DNA of 64,000 bases from Chrysomallon squamiferum (Eukaryota > Mollusca > Gastropoda > Neomphalida > Peltospiridae), in assembly GCA_012295275.1 (NCBI GenBank), contig CM022679.1, positions 27,479,483 through 27,543,482 of the forward strand, written 5' to 3'. Below are positions 31,400 to 51,032 of the stretch, one piece after another. The notes beneath the pieces were generated by a model. It was not told where the DNA came from, searched no databases, and worked only from the letters and a program-made list of their open reading frames with translations. The position numbers were made by a program, and so were the translations under genes. The stretch's first letter is position 1, and the number at the start of each line of letters is the position of its first letter.

Positions 31400-32469
31400 A
31401 GAGATGATGGATATTAAACCACCTTTTAAAAAATTGACTAGACTGTATTCACAGCTGTTTGACATTATTCAGACATAGACTTTCACATTGGCTTGCCAAA
31501 GTCTGAGCAGTATTGAGTGACGCGCTTGATGGTAAAAGAAGTGGAAACTAAGAAACATTGTCGGTTTAGAGAAGCCTTTAAAATGGTCCAGCGCCTTTTT
31601 AGAAATCCAAGAGACTGCAGACGAGTAAGCTAGACACAGAAATTATTATTTTTTCAACAATTCTCTAATAGTGTTGTTTAGTGTTTTCTTTTATTCCTTT
31701 TTTTTTATTTATTATTATTTTTGTTTAATTATTTTTGTTGTTGGTTGTTGTTTTTTATTGTTGTTGTTGTTGTTGTTGTTTGGTTTTGAGTAGATGCACT
31801 GTTGTCAGGTGAATTGTGGGGTCACTGGTTTTTTGGAAGTGTGTTGTGATTTTATTTGTTTTCATAACTCTTTCAACAATATCAGTATGTATGTGTATGT
31901 ATATATATATATATTTTACATCTAACAGAGAAAGGTGATGCAGGACCCAAATTTTATGGAACTTCCGGTTGGCTCTACTCATGGGGTTGGAACTGCTGAA
32001 GCTGTTGCTAAGCTTCATGGTATCCTAGGTAACGGGTCATATGATAAGGGACGGAGCATTCTCTCTGCAGAGGTGACTGAATTACTTCAGGAGCCGTTGT
32101 TCTGGGAAACGGATGTTCCACTAGATGAAGATAATAAGGTAAAAGGAACATATACTTAAATTATGAGAGCAGAATAATCTTCTCTTAGTTTTATAACTAT
32201 TAACTGGTTAAACAAAAAACTGAAACTGGTTTTTTTTACCTAAATATATATATCTGAAATTTTAAAATATTTTATTTGTTCAGATGTTTGGACATGGGGG
32301 ATATGGAGGACAGTACGCTGCGGCAGACACTAAGTACCAAGCTGGATGGGCCTACGTGACCAACCATCTTGACTTGACATCTGGTGTTACTCAGTCAAAG
32401 TGGTTCAGTTTTTGTGATGCTCTCTACAGATGCATTGATGAACTTAGAAAATACGAGGTCAATCCCTAG

Positions 32470-32830
32470 CAGAGTATTTACTAAATCTTTATTAACAGAA
32501 TGATGGGAAAAAATGTATTATTGTTATACTACTGCGGTGTTCATTAATGTTTTATTAAGAGGATTAAGGAATTTTAGAAAATTATTTTTATACTAACAGA
32601 GTATTTGTTAATGTTCTAACAAGCGCAATAATGCATTTTTTAAAATTATTCTTATACAAACTGAATATTTGATAAATGTTTATTAACAGGATTATGGACA
32701 AAAATGTATTATTGTTATACTACTGCACTGTTCATTAAGGCTTTATTAAAATGATTTTTTATCATTATTGTTTAACTTCTACAATATTTGTTAATGTTGT
32801 ATTCGGAGGATTATGGAATTTTTTGTTTTA
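32470..32830. repeat. Minisatellite of about 62 bp directly 3' of lact-2-like copy B
   Basis: About six degenerate units built from ...GTATTTGTTAATGTT(CT)TAACA... and ...TTATACTACTGCNNTGTTCATTAA... segments. It begins immediately after the stop codon and is the counterpart of 1440-1756 in arm A. Confidence 0.7.
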
Positions 32831-33349
32831 TTTGTATAAAACATTGGGTATGAGGATATGTTGGTTTTGTTTGCTTCTCCATGCATGTCCTTTCAGGCCC
32901 TTTATTTAATTGTTAAAAAGTTTTTAAAATATATATACGAGATGAAATAAACTAATATCTGACATTGCTCTGATAAATTCTTTTAATAAATTTTAGCAGA
33001 TGATTGAAAAGAAATCCTTTTTCTTTATTTTAATACCTTTGACTTTTGTTATTTTTGAACATTTTAATTATTTATTTATTTATTTATTTATTATTCTTTG
33101 TATATTATCAAACAGAAGCAACTGTTTTTAATTTTCTTAGCCAAAATAATAATATTAGAACATAAATACAAACTTGGCTTTATTCTCTTGTTATTCATTT
33201 TTTATATATTATTCATAAATGTTTCAGAATGTAAGAAGTAAAAACAAAAGCAGACAGTTATATAGTGTTAATTTTAATGCACATGTTAATTATTGCAAAT
33301 ATATTTTTATGTGGTTGTGTATCTGTTTGCTATTTAGTTTACTGTTTTT

Positions 33350-33660
33350 GTTCAATAACGTGTTCAACCACTGCGCTGTTGTGTATTTTGTGTTATTTAC
33401 TTTACTGTTTTTCAGATAATAACACTGTACTGCTGTGTATTTTGGGTTATTTATTTTACTGTTTTTCAGTTAATAACACTGTACCGCTGTTATTTTGTGT
33501 TATTTACTTTACTGTTTTTCAGTCAATAACACTGTACTGCTGTGTATTTTGGGTTATTTATTTTACTGTTTTTCAATTAATAACACTGCACTGCTGTTTT
33601 TTTGTGTTTTTTATTTTACTGTTTTTCAGTTAATAACACTGTACTGTTGTGTATTTTGAT
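33350..33660. repeat. Minisatellite of about 61 bp, five units
   Basis: Each unit reads roughly AATAACACTGTACTGCTGTGTATTTTGGGTTATTTATTTTACTGTTTTTCAGT with small variants. Most units contain a TTTTTCAG that resembles a splice acceptor. Open frames here are due to the repeat. Confidence 0.85.
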
Positions 33661-34331
33661 CAGTGGTGTGTACATTACAAGAACAAATAAATATAACTTT
33701 TACTTACAAATTCACCACGTTTTAATTACCTTTTTTGTTTTTTGCTGAATCCCTTTATCCATATAAATTAATAAATTAATAAATATCTAAACCAGTTAAT
33801 ACATATCTAAACCAGTTAATATTATCTAAACCAGTGTCTCTTCGACCTTTATTAATCCACTTAATAATGAACGCTAAATGTTTCCTTTTTGCTTTTTCAC
33901 TACCATGTTGCGTTTCAGCTGGCCTTTTAGACATAGCTATAAATGAAAATTACGATAAATTACTACACATAATCACGTAACTGTGAGAGGATCACCTATA
34001 CATAACAGCTATCGCTCTGCATGCGTGTGTGCGTGTTTGGTCGTGTCTGTGTGTGTGTCTGTGCATGTGTGTGTGTGTATGTGTGTGTGTGTGTGCGTGT
34101 GTCCAAGGCACAGACCAAACTGTGACATTAAGGACATGTTTGTTTGTTGCTCAAGTTTGTTTACATTTTTCTCAACAAAGTTACATGTTCCCGTTTGCGG
34201 CAGTGTTGGGTTTGAGTGCTTTCACTGACCTGTTATCGTCTAGCTTCCCTCTTGAAACAATTTTCTAACTGCATTTTAGTGAACAAAATTGTAATACCTT
34301 GGTGCGACTTGATAAAGATAAAAAAAAAAAA

Positions 34332-34363
<32 letters not shown>

Positions 34364-34443
34364 AATTACATCAATTAAAAATAATAGCAGTTGACTGAAC
34401 TTACTGTAAATGTTGTATACTGTGCTTGCAGGTGATGTAAACG

Positions 34444-35855
34444 ATGGACTATCAGCCAGTCTCCTATTTATTAATTGCAATATCAGGTGTGTTGTTCGAC
34501 GCCTTAGAATACTTATACTAATCTACAATGAAATGTACTTTAGAATTTAAGGGTTTAAAATCACGTTAATAGTTTGAGTCAGTGACAATAAAAATAAATA
34601 AAACCTCTACTTTATGGTGATAATGTAGAAAATATTTGTTACATTGTAGGTATTGTGTTGTGTCTTACGTATATTTGTGTTTATACCCTGGCAGTAGCTT
34701 ATCTTTATTTTATTTTTTTATTATTATTATTATTTTATTTATTTATCTTAATATTTATCAAATAATCATTATCATACAATTTTCATTCTTTATGTTCTTT
34801 CTATTTCCTTTTTTTCTTCTTTTTCTTTGTTGGAATTATTATTATTATTTTTTTTTGTTACTAATATTTTAATTAATTATTTCTTTATTTATATTTGGTT
34901 GATACGAAGGCCAATTTTTTATCTTTTTTTTTGTTTATTTTTTTAAAATTAATTATTTATTTCTTTTCTTTTCTTCCATAAATTATTACGACGCTAAGTA
35001 GATTTTCACTTAAATACGATCAACTCCATACAAATACACTTTAACAAATTTATTTATTTATTTATTCATTCATTCATTCATTCATTAATGTTAAAATACC
35101 CCATTTTATAATTATTATTATGAATTAATATATTAAGAGTACTCTCCCTTTAGTTCAAAGATCGCTGAAATGTTTACTCCGTGTAGATTATATTTGAAAA
35201 TGTACGAAGAAGAAATTTACTTATTTATTTATTTCACTAACGTCTACATACTCTAACCCTCATTCTTCGAAGAAGAAAGCAAACACATTTGGTACCTTTT
35301 ATTCAAGAAAAACTCAGTATACTGATTCAATAATCTGATCATTGATTTACATTTATTTAAACTTTTAGAAAAACGTGTTGTAACAAAATTGTAACTGTAT
35401 GTAATGGGTTTATGAATTATTTAACAAATAAAATGAAGAATATTAAAGTTAAATGTGTGAATATTTTATACAAAACTCGAAATAAATATAGAATATAAAA
35501 ACGGATTAAATTTGTAATTTTACAGACACTTTAGAATATTTTAATATTAATTGAGGAACGGTACTTTTGTTTTCTTTCTTTCTTTCTTATTATTTATTTA
35601 TTTATTTTTAATATAATTTTAATACATAAATTACTCCAGACTTTAATAACTGATACCTATCTATTTTCTTAATTTTTTATTGTTATTATTATTTTTATTT
35701 TTACATATTCATTAATGTATTTCTGAAGAATACAGAAATAATGGTTTTTAAGGTGAATGAATGAATTATTAATATCTTTTTATTCAGGAAAAAATGATAC
35801 CAAAACTTCATGGCTATGTGAAAAAAGGATTTGAAGATGTTGAAGAAACTTTCAA
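34444..35855 (+). pseudogene. Truncated tandem copy of the lact-2-like gene (exons 1 and 2)
   Basis: Exon 1 (34444-about 34533) starts MDYQPVSYLL as in copy B. It then has a 7-nt deletion that frameshifts into TAA, and its donor has lost a G. Exon 2 (35788-35855) keeps the TTCAG acceptor and GTAAAC donor, but at 68 nt it is out of frame. Intron-2 minisatellite sequence continues to about 36490, where homology ends abruptly just before exon 3 and an inverted segment begins. Sequence from about 33900 (TGTTGCGTTTCAGCTGGCC...) matches the palindrome spacer at 16430-16520. Confidence 0.82.
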
Positions 35856-36054
35856 GTAAACAGTTTTCCATTTCTTCCACCAAATTTATCTATGTTTACT
35901 GTAATTCTTTTTTTCCCCTCTCTTTTTTAATATATGGACATGAATTTCAGTTCAAAAGGTTATTAATTTTCAAAAAGAATTTAAAAATAAAACTAATATA
36001 GTTTAGCTGATTTGACACCTCAGTATTATTCCATTTATATTTTTGTTTTCATAT

Positions 36055-36450
36055 ACATGGATTCAAAATATTAACTTTTAAAAATAATGATTTAAATAAA
36101 GTTAATGATATCATATTCTACTTCAATTAAAACTCCAATTTTATCCTATTTTTACTTTTATTTGGATTAAAATATTAACTGTTAAAAATAATCAATTAAA
36201 CAAAACTAATAACATCACAGCCTGCATAGTATGAAATCCCAATCTTATGCTATTTTTATTTTTATCTGGGTATAAAATATTAACTTTCAGAAATAATTAA
36301 TTAAACAAAACTAATAATACTATAGTATGCTTCATATAAAATCCTAATCTTATTCTATTTTTATTTTTATTTGGATTTAACATATTAATTCAAAAAATAA
36401 TTAATTAAACAAAACTACTTATATTATAGGTTGCTTCATATAAAACCATA
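36055..36450. repeat. Intron-2 minisatellite, about 105-bp unit, in the 34-kb truncated copy
   Basis: About four units of the lact-2-like intron-2 repeat, ending in the TTATAGGTTGCTTCATATAAAACC variant also seen in the other copies. Confidence 0.65.
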
Positions 36451-36504
36451 TCTTATCCAATCTTTATTCCTATTTTCCTGCACATGGATGTTTCAGTTTT
36501 AAAG

Positions 36505-36633
36505 AGTTCTTTATATTCATTCAGTTTAGAAACAATTAAAAAGTCATTTATTTCTTTTTTCTTCAGAAATACTTTAATGAATATGTAATAATAATAATAA
36601 TAATAATAATTCTAATAATAATAATAATAATTC

Positions 36634-36667
<34 letters not shown>

Positions 36668-38605
36668 AACAAAATATATATATAAAAAGAAAAGAAACAT
36701 AGGTATAATAAAATCAGAAGTAATATAGTTTTAATATATAGAACTATATTAAACATTTTTAATAAATACTAATACTAATACTACTAATAATAATAATAAA
36801 GAAAGAAAGAAAAGAAAGAAAAATACCTGTTTGAAACACGTACATCTGTTAATATGAAAATATTCTACAATGTATTTAAAACTGGAAATTTAGTAAGATT
36901 TTATACTATATAATTATCATAAGGTGTTTCGTGTAACAAAATGAAACACTTTTTCTTTTTTTTAAATAGTATTCTATTTGATTTCAACTAGCCATATCAA
37001 TTTTTATGTTGTCTTTGGACATTTTTCAATTAAGTTAAATAAGTGTAAATCAACGATCAAATTACTGAATGGAAAGACTGAATATTCTGTTGAATGAAAG
37101 GTAGAGAAACATCAATGGAAATGTATTTACTTTCTTGGAAGAAGAAGAAGATGAAGAAGAAGAAGAGAAAGAAGAGAAAGAAGAATGAGGTTTGGAGTAT
37201 CTAGACGTTAGTGAATTAAATAAGTAAGCACGTTTCTTCTTCGTACTCTTTCAAATAAAATCAACATGGAGTTAACATTTCTGCGATCTTTTGAACTAAA
37301 GGGAGAGTACTCTCAATTCATAAATTCATAATCATAATTATTAATGGGTTATTTCCACTTACACTTATGTACCTATGTACAGGAACGAACTTCTCATCCC
37401 ACTTTATGACATCCGGAAATAACAGAAATTCGGCTACTTTTTTTTAATTTATTATTTTTATTTTTTAAACTTTTTGAATTTCGCGGGTTGGCTGAAGTTC
37501 GAAGCGCAGCCGCCATGTTTTTATTTTCGGGGCGTGCATACAGCACGACTCAGTTTCAGTTTGACAGTGTCGTGTTTCAGTTATCCTCTCACAGTTACGT
37601 GATTAACTGTTTTAATTTATTATAATTTTCAGTTATAACCATGTCTATTATATTATTTCAGACCAGCCCGTATTTACTTACTACATTTATTTATTTATTT
37701 TACTTTATTTCCATTTCATTCTTTAAAACATTTCAACTTATTTAATAACTTCAAGTATACACTAATACTAGACAGGTATTATTTATCTTATTATTGTCAT
37801 CCTCGTCAGCCTTCTTCTTCTTCTTCTTCTTCATATTGTTGTATGTTATGTTATTGTTATTATTATTACTGTTGTTATTATTATGATTGTTTTTATTATT
37901 ATTATTATTATTGTTATTATTATTATTATGATGATGAAAAATATCAGATTAAAGCGGTTTTAGCATTACAATATAACATTTTACATTCAAATAATGGTAC
38001 CATATCTAGTGTTCATTTTTTCTCAAGTTAACGTTGAGTGGAAAGAGTAAATAAAAATACAGATCTAATACACAAAGAACGTGCATGATAATAACAGACA
38101 CTCGCTTCAGATACTCGCGATGTACTGACAGTTTTGCTCGGAGCCACAGGTGGTCGTACAAGGCAGGTGTCACTGTAGATGCTGCTGAAAGCTTTTAATT
38201 AAGTTAGGAAAATAACTGAGAAGATTATAACCAAAAAGCAAAAGGACAACATACGCACACGCAACCACACACACACACACACACACATATACGCACATAC
38301 ATTACCACACACACTTACAGCATGCAAACACACACTTTGCCAACGGACGTCCAGCCAGGATGACACAGAAGGGAGATAACTCTTAGAAGACAGTTTAATT
38401 TTTGATACTGAAAGGTTAAGTTGAAATTTATAAACTTGCGCGATCGCCGAAACCACTGCCACAAAAAACCCGTAAAATACTTGAGTATGTTTTTCTCACG
38501 ATTGTACACACAGAGTCAGTTCAGTACACTGTTATCAGGTAAATAAATACATTTAGGCGTTACTACTATTTGATATATTTTAACTGCATACTATTCCTTT
38601 GTTCC
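36505..38605 (-). repeat. Inverted copy of part of the palindrome spacer
   Basis: The reverse complement matches 15015-17620. Matched landmarks include the GAA/TTC microsatellite (37140-37175 versus 16926-16972), the GC-richer ACATCCGGAAATAACAG patch (37408-37530), and the block ending in TTGTTCCAT at 38605, which matches the start of the spacer at 15012. The left junction, at about 36505, meets intron-2 sequence of the 34-kb lact-2-like fragment. The junction falls about 30 bp short of the exon-2 acceptor on the inverted side. Confidence 0.8.
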
Positions 38606-38689
38606 ATAATAAATTATGAAGCTTCGGGCTTGCTTATTACGCATTAAATTGCTTCATGTTTTGTTGGACTGTACATTTTCTGTTAATGT

Positions 38690-39150
38690 TTGTTGATTGA
38701 TGACGCTACCAAGTTTAATTAATTTTTATTTGTCCTAAGGAGGTTTGTTGTTTAACGAGTTATTAGTATCGTTTATGCTTGAGCGTTTTATTATATTTCT
38801 TGTTTAACTTGAATATACTAGGCTTGTCACTATGACAGTACGTTTCAATATTTTATTATGTTTCCTAAATTTGTCAGTCCGTCAGTACCAGGTTTTAATT
38901 AATGTTTATTTATTTACTATGGTTCATGTTTGAATGTTTTATTATGTGTTTTTTAAAAATGTTTTTATTATGTGTTTATTTATTTACTATGGTTCATGTT
39001 TGAATGTTTTATTATGTGTTTTTTTTAAATATTAAATTTGTCACTCTGTCAGTACCAGGTTTTGATTAATGTTTATTTAATTAGTCTCGTGCATGTTTGA
39101 GCGTTTTATTAACTGTGTTGTTTTATTTGAATGCACTAAATTTGGAACCT
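38690..39150. repeat. Degenerate tandem repeat, about 75-150 bp unit
   Basis: Recurring GTCAGTACCAGGTTTTAATT, TTTACTATGGTTCATGTTTG and GAATGTTTTATTATGTGTT segments, at least three rounds. No coding signal. Confidence 0.65.
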
Positions 39151-42100
39151 TGACATTTAATACCGTAATAACCAACGACATTGAGCGAAACCTTAGCGTT
39201 GTGCTTACGTTATGATTTATCGTCTGCTAACTGGGACCTCGGGGAGAATTTCTCATTCATTTTTGTTCTGCTAGTCACATGATGCAAGCAGGCGTTGTAA
39301 TTGGACAGTCATGGGTATTTTAGTACTAGAATTATCGAGAACATCACCAAGTACATGACAACTTGATGAGTCATAACATTCATCAACGCTAACAATTTTG
39401 GCTGTCATTTGTACTGCAAAGCGTAACCTAAGTACAGCGGTTCGCCTGAACGCTGCAGCTTGAACTGTTATGGACAATCAACAGTGGATAGATAACCTGC
39501 TTTTTATTCTTCATTTAGTTTTGTTCCGTGACATATCACATCAACTTTCTTTCTTTTATTTTTTTTTTAAAATATTTTTTTTTAACTATTTAATTATTTT
39601 ACACCAAGAAAAACAGCAACAAAAAATACCCAAAACATAAAAGAGCAAAAGAAAAAAAAAAATAAAAAAAAAATTAAATTAAAAGAAGAAGAAGAAGAAA
39701 AAATAAATAACGAAAATAATACAAAACCTTACACTCGTCTAGTTCAACAGGAACTTAATTTCTAAGCCCGTATTCTAGCTGGTATATTTACTAAAATTTC
39801 CGGCTACTGTACAGTGGCTGTTAACTCCTAAACTTTCCTATTCTTCAGTAGATTTTTTTACTTTTTAAAATTTGTTTTTGTAAAGCAGTGTGGACTGAAA
39901 CCATTAAAGTCAAGAAGCTCAAAACATTTAGTTTCATAGTTTATCCGCCATCGCCTGAACATATCTTGCACATTGGTAACAAAATATCACATTTCTGTTT
40001 GGGTAGACGCTGTGTACAACAGCGTGATGCTGTCTGCGTATTTTAAGATCACTTGGCTGATAAAATACTCTCCTAACTGTAGCTCACTGAAGCAGAGATA
40101 AAATGCAAAGCTTAGACACACAGGGTCGATCCTCAACGCAGTCTTTTTACTAACTAGTACATGTTGACGCCATCGTCAAATAGCTACGCTAAACTGTTTA
40201 GTTGAAGGGGCATATAAAAGAACACTTACTGCTAATGAATAACTGTAGGAAAGATAATGGAGACTGTGGGTTGCCTTTCATGCCGTTATTATATAAACAA
40301 CAAGAATGACAGAGCTAATATACAGTTTGTTTACATAATTATGTATAAAATTAATTTCATTTATTTTTCATCATCATCATATCATCATCATCATCATCAT
40401 CATCATATTATTATTATTATTATTATTATCGTTACATTTATTTCTATTGCTCTTATTATTATTTTTTTTATATTTTTGTTTGTTTGTTTAGTTACGAATA
40501 TAAATCTTTGTTAAACACTTCACATTTAGTACAAACGAACAGACAAACGCATCACTACAAAGACAAAGAAATATGCAGAGAGGACAGACACAGATTATAC
40601 AAACATACTGAATATATGTGACTTAGACACTGATATACCTATGTATATATTTGTCTCTCTCTCTCTTTTTGTTCATCTAAATATCTGGCCATTTATGTCT
40701 ATATTTATATTTCTGTATTTGTCTCTCTGTCTGTCTGTCTGTCTGTTAGTTTATCCATCCATCCTTCCATTCATATATATATATATATAGTTAGATAGAG
40801 AGATACACAGATATATAGATATATGGATAGATAGATAGATAGATTGATAGAAAGAGATATTGATCTATAAATATATAGAGTTGCTATACATTGAGTTCTT
40901 AGGACACAAACATCACAAACAGATCAGTGTGTCGTGTAATTTTAGTAGTTTCCAATCGGTGATCAAAAACGGTCATAAATACTCGCATTGTTCCATTCTC
41001 AATTATAAACGTATAGGCACGATAAATAAAGAAATAAATAAAAGAAAGAAATATAAAAAAAAAAAAATAAAAAAAAAGAAGAAGAAGAAGAAGAAAAAAA
41101 GAAGATAAAGAACTCCACAATCCCGGGAATAATAATAGTATTATCCGAAACGTTTTATTTTTTTTATTATTATTATTTTTGTAATCTTCATTACAATCTT
41201 AAATTACTAGGAGTTAAACCCTGAGGCTTAAGTCTGAACATTATTTATCTGTGGTTTCAAGTGTGTCATCTTCGCGGTCGTATCTTTATTTAAAATTTTA
41301 TTTTTCTTGGCTACTTTAACAATAGGTTTTATATATATATATATATATATAAATGAATTTTTTTAGTTTTTTTTGATGTTTTGCTAAAGTAAAGGTGTTT
41401 GCTCATGTATAAACGATATGAATAATTTATGACTGAACGACGTTGAGGTTATTTTAAATCGCGGGCTATTGTGAAGTAAAATAACTTCTTTGTCGGGCGA
41501 TTATCACGGTGTCTTAGATAGACGATAACAATTTATGAGGGAGCTTTTGCAGAAGCGACATTTGTAGATGTATCTTTTCAGTACAGTGATGCTTTGTGAT
41601 TTTTGTTAGTCTTTTTTTTAACAGATGTTTTGTGTACTGAAATAAGCGCCGAAGATATGTATCTATACACAATGGAAAGAGACGATATCTATAATTAATA
41701 CTGGTAGGAGAAATTCAAGCCAAAGTAAACAAACAAATTAAAACGTCATCAGAAATATTTTCTTTTAATACGAACACGCTTCAGATCAGATAAGGGCTCA
41801 GAGGTTATTTTCACTGAATGCATCCTCCCCACAGAGTGAGATGGGTGTTTTCCCGTTCCGTTTACTGCTCCTATTGTGTGTTATCAAAGGCAAAGAAATG
41901 AGATTGCAGGAAAGGACGCGTGTTTGTTGTTTTTCTTGCACGTGGGTTTGTGTAAAACCTGTCATGCTGCTGTCTGGTGGTAATGGACAGCTGCGGGTTT
42001 CTACTCTTTTTGTCTTCATAAAATCGAAACTGAATGTTTTTAGTCTTCGTAAATATAGCATCAGCGGGTAAAACATTTATAAATCGTCAGTTCAGTAGTT

Positions 42101-42436
42101 CGCTGACTTGTTCGTCTTTCATTCGTTCGTGTATTCATTCTTTTTTCACTCATTTGTTTTTTTTCTTTCTGTTTCAGTTAATATGGCATATGAGACAGAC
42201 GTTACATGTATCAGGTGCAGTCATCGATAAAAAAAAAAAAAAAAAAAAAAAAAATGAAAAAAATGAATTAAATAAAATAAAAATAATAATAACAATTCTA
42301 ATAGCAATAAAATTATGTAAATATAGCGCCACACAAATAACAATAAATAGACCACTAAAACTGTTCACATAAAATTTAACTTTATTTGTTCACTATCGAT
42401 TCATGTTATGTGCGTTTGTTATTTTCAAAACTCAAA

Positions 42437-42477
<41 letters not shown>

Positions 42478-43118
42478 GTCGGTGATCTTAACCTGCTTTT
42501 GCTTATGCCTTTAATGCACTGGAGGAAGTAAAAATAATATTTAAATATAGCACAGCGTATAAATGTTATATCACAATATGTCGTAGGGTTAGTAATAATA
42601 TTAATTATAATAATTATATATTAAATGTAACAACAACAAGAATAACAATAATAATAAAAATAGTAAAATTAGTAGTAGTAGTAGTAATAATAATAATAGT
42701 AATAATAATAATAATAATAATAATTAAAACAAAATTAAACAGCAGCAGTATTACCAGTATTAGTATTACTAGTATTAGTAGTAGTAGTGGTAGTATTAGT
42801 ATTAGTATTAGTATTATTAGTAGTAGTATTCGTCAGTGAAAATAACATTAGCGATGGAGTTATTACAGAAGGAGTAACAGAAGGAGTAATGGTATCCGCA
42901 ATAAAAGTAGTAGTAAAAGCAGTAGTAGTTGTAGTAGCAATAGTATCAGTAGTATAAATATTAGCAAAAATAAGAGTAGTAACAGCAGTAGTAGCAGCAG
43001 TAGTAATAGTTCTAATATTGCGACAAAAATGGACAAGTTGTCAGTTTGTATCACATTCACAAAATTATAGAAAGGAGAACAAAATCTAAATTATTTCATT
43101 TTTGATTCGTTCACTTAC
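39150..43118. other. Intergenic or intronic stretch with no supported gene
   Basis: Mostly AT-rich unique DNA with CAT/ATT (40371-40430), TA/GATA (40780-40850), poly-A (42228-42254 and 42438-42475) and TAG/AAT triplet (42660-43015) tracts. A slightly GC-richer patch at 41800-42080 is open on both strands (76 and 92 codons). On the plus strand its start, MGVFPFRLLLLLCVIKG, is signal-peptide-like, but no domain, consistent splice sites or neighbours support an exon. Confidence 0.55.
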
Positions 43119-49340
<6,222 letters not shown>

Positions 49341-50199
49341 CTGAAGCAATAAGTGTATAACTGAATAAAACAGAATTAACAGAGGGATAGACACATACAT
49401 AGATAGACAGATACATAGATGGATATATAGATGGATGGATGGATAGATAGACAGATAAATTAAATTAAATGAAGTAATGTAAAAAAGAAAGAAAGAAAGA
49501 ACTAAGAATAAAAATAAAAATATCATTTACACATGTATTTTAAATCTCAATAAATAAATAAATAAATACGTGACACACTGCAAATAGACGTACTTACAAA
49601 CAGACAAAAAGATCGATGCAGGTAGGTAAGTTTTAAAAATAAATAGATTAACTCAAAAAAAAAAAAAAAACAACAACAACAAAAAAACAACAACATAAAC
49701 AACAAAAACAAAAAACAAATCCATCCCCATCCAAAAAATACTCCAAAACAAACAACGATACAAAAAAAAGAAGAAGAAAAACAAACATTTTCATTCAGTT
49801 AGCCTTGTTGAAGTACAATAGTGTACATAAGTAACTAGTCAAGATTTCAGCTGATCAGGAAACAAAAGAATACCTGTGATAACACTTTTATCTGGTTAAT
49901 CATTTATTTAGACGAATTTCATTTTAAAAAGTGAGATGATACTGTTTATTTTCCATTGTTTAATGTTTATTAATGTTAACTGTCAATAGTTTGATCCTCT
50001 TGTTCCATTTGTCTTTATACGAAATTCCGAAAACTACTAAACTCGAATTCCAGATATAATCCACCTCGAATATTCGAAGTCTTATAGGTCTCTAATACAC
50101 ACCTACATACCTATCTACATCTCTTCATACATCCGTCCGTCCATCCATCCATCTATGCATCGATTCATTCATACAGGCATACATGCAATTATAGATATA

Positions 50200-50494
50200 T
50201 ACATATACATATACACACACATACACGCGTATACATACATATAGTTATTCGTATACATACATATAGTTATTTGCATATATACCTACACACACACACACAT
50301 ACGTGCTCGTTTCATAGATCTGCACATACATACATACATACACATACATACATATATGCATATATATATATATACATAGATACACACACATACATACATA
50401 CACACATACATACATATACATACATATACACATACACATACATATACATACATACACACATACACATACATACATATACACATACATACATACA

Positions 50495-50526
<32 letters not shown>

Positions 50527-50815
50527 CACACATACATACATACATACATACATACATACATACACATACATACATACACACACATACATACATACATATA
50601 TACATATATGCATATATACCTATATACATACATACATACATACACACATACATACATACACATACACATACATACATATATATACATACACACATACATA
50701 CACACATACACACATATATACATACATACATACATACATATATACATAGATACATACATGCACATATACATACATACATACACACATACATAGACACATA
50801 CACACAACACATATA
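50200..50815. repeat. CATA tetranucleotide array with CA/TA variants
   Basis: Over 600 bp of CATACATA-type repeats. All overlapping open frames on both strands (Tyr/Val/Cys/Met or His/Thr/Tyr rich) are products of the repeat. Confidence 0.94.
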
Positions 50816-50993
50816 CAAAAATAACTTCACTTGATTTGGTGCAGTAAGATGACAATCATTATGACAAAAATAAGTTACTTGTTTGGTGCAGTAAGATGAC
50901 AATCATTATGACTGTAATTAAGTAGATTCTGTCTCCTTTTCTCTTCATTCTTTCTTATTTGTCAGTCTGATAATTTGTTCTCACTTTCTGTAA

Positions 50994-51032
<39 letters not shown>

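Larger units (their letters stand above)
26343..32469 (+). pseudogene. Serine beta-lactamase-like gene (lact-2 type), copy B, disrupted
   Basis: Nine exons matching copy A are at 26343-26440, 27511-27570, 28077-28268, 28733-28832, 29455-29556, 30566-30688, 31473-31624, 31929-32138 and 32284-32469. Splice sites are conserved, but the summed length (1,223 nt) is not a multiple of three. Exon 5 lacks 4 nt relative to copy A and then reads GCT GGC AAT ATC TAG. Exon 7 has TGA where copy A has CGA, and its C-terminal half is strongly diverged and 6 nt longer. Exon 6 encodes HGCN in place of HGYH, so the presumed catalytic Tyr is Cys. The signal-anchor exon and the S-T-T-K nucleophile motif are intact. 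Whether the locus is still transcribed is unknown. A Tigger-type MITE occupies intron 5. Confidence 0.86.

Noticed and set aside
39271-39477. A 68-codon minus-strand frame of normal composition
   Set aside because: No recognisable family, splice context or neighbouring exon; within chance expectation for this length.
50245-50902. Several open frames of 120-196 codons on both strands, rich in Tyr/Val/Cys/Met or His/Thr
   Set aside because: They are six-frame readings of the CATA/CA array; composition follows the repeat and there are no splice or domain signals.
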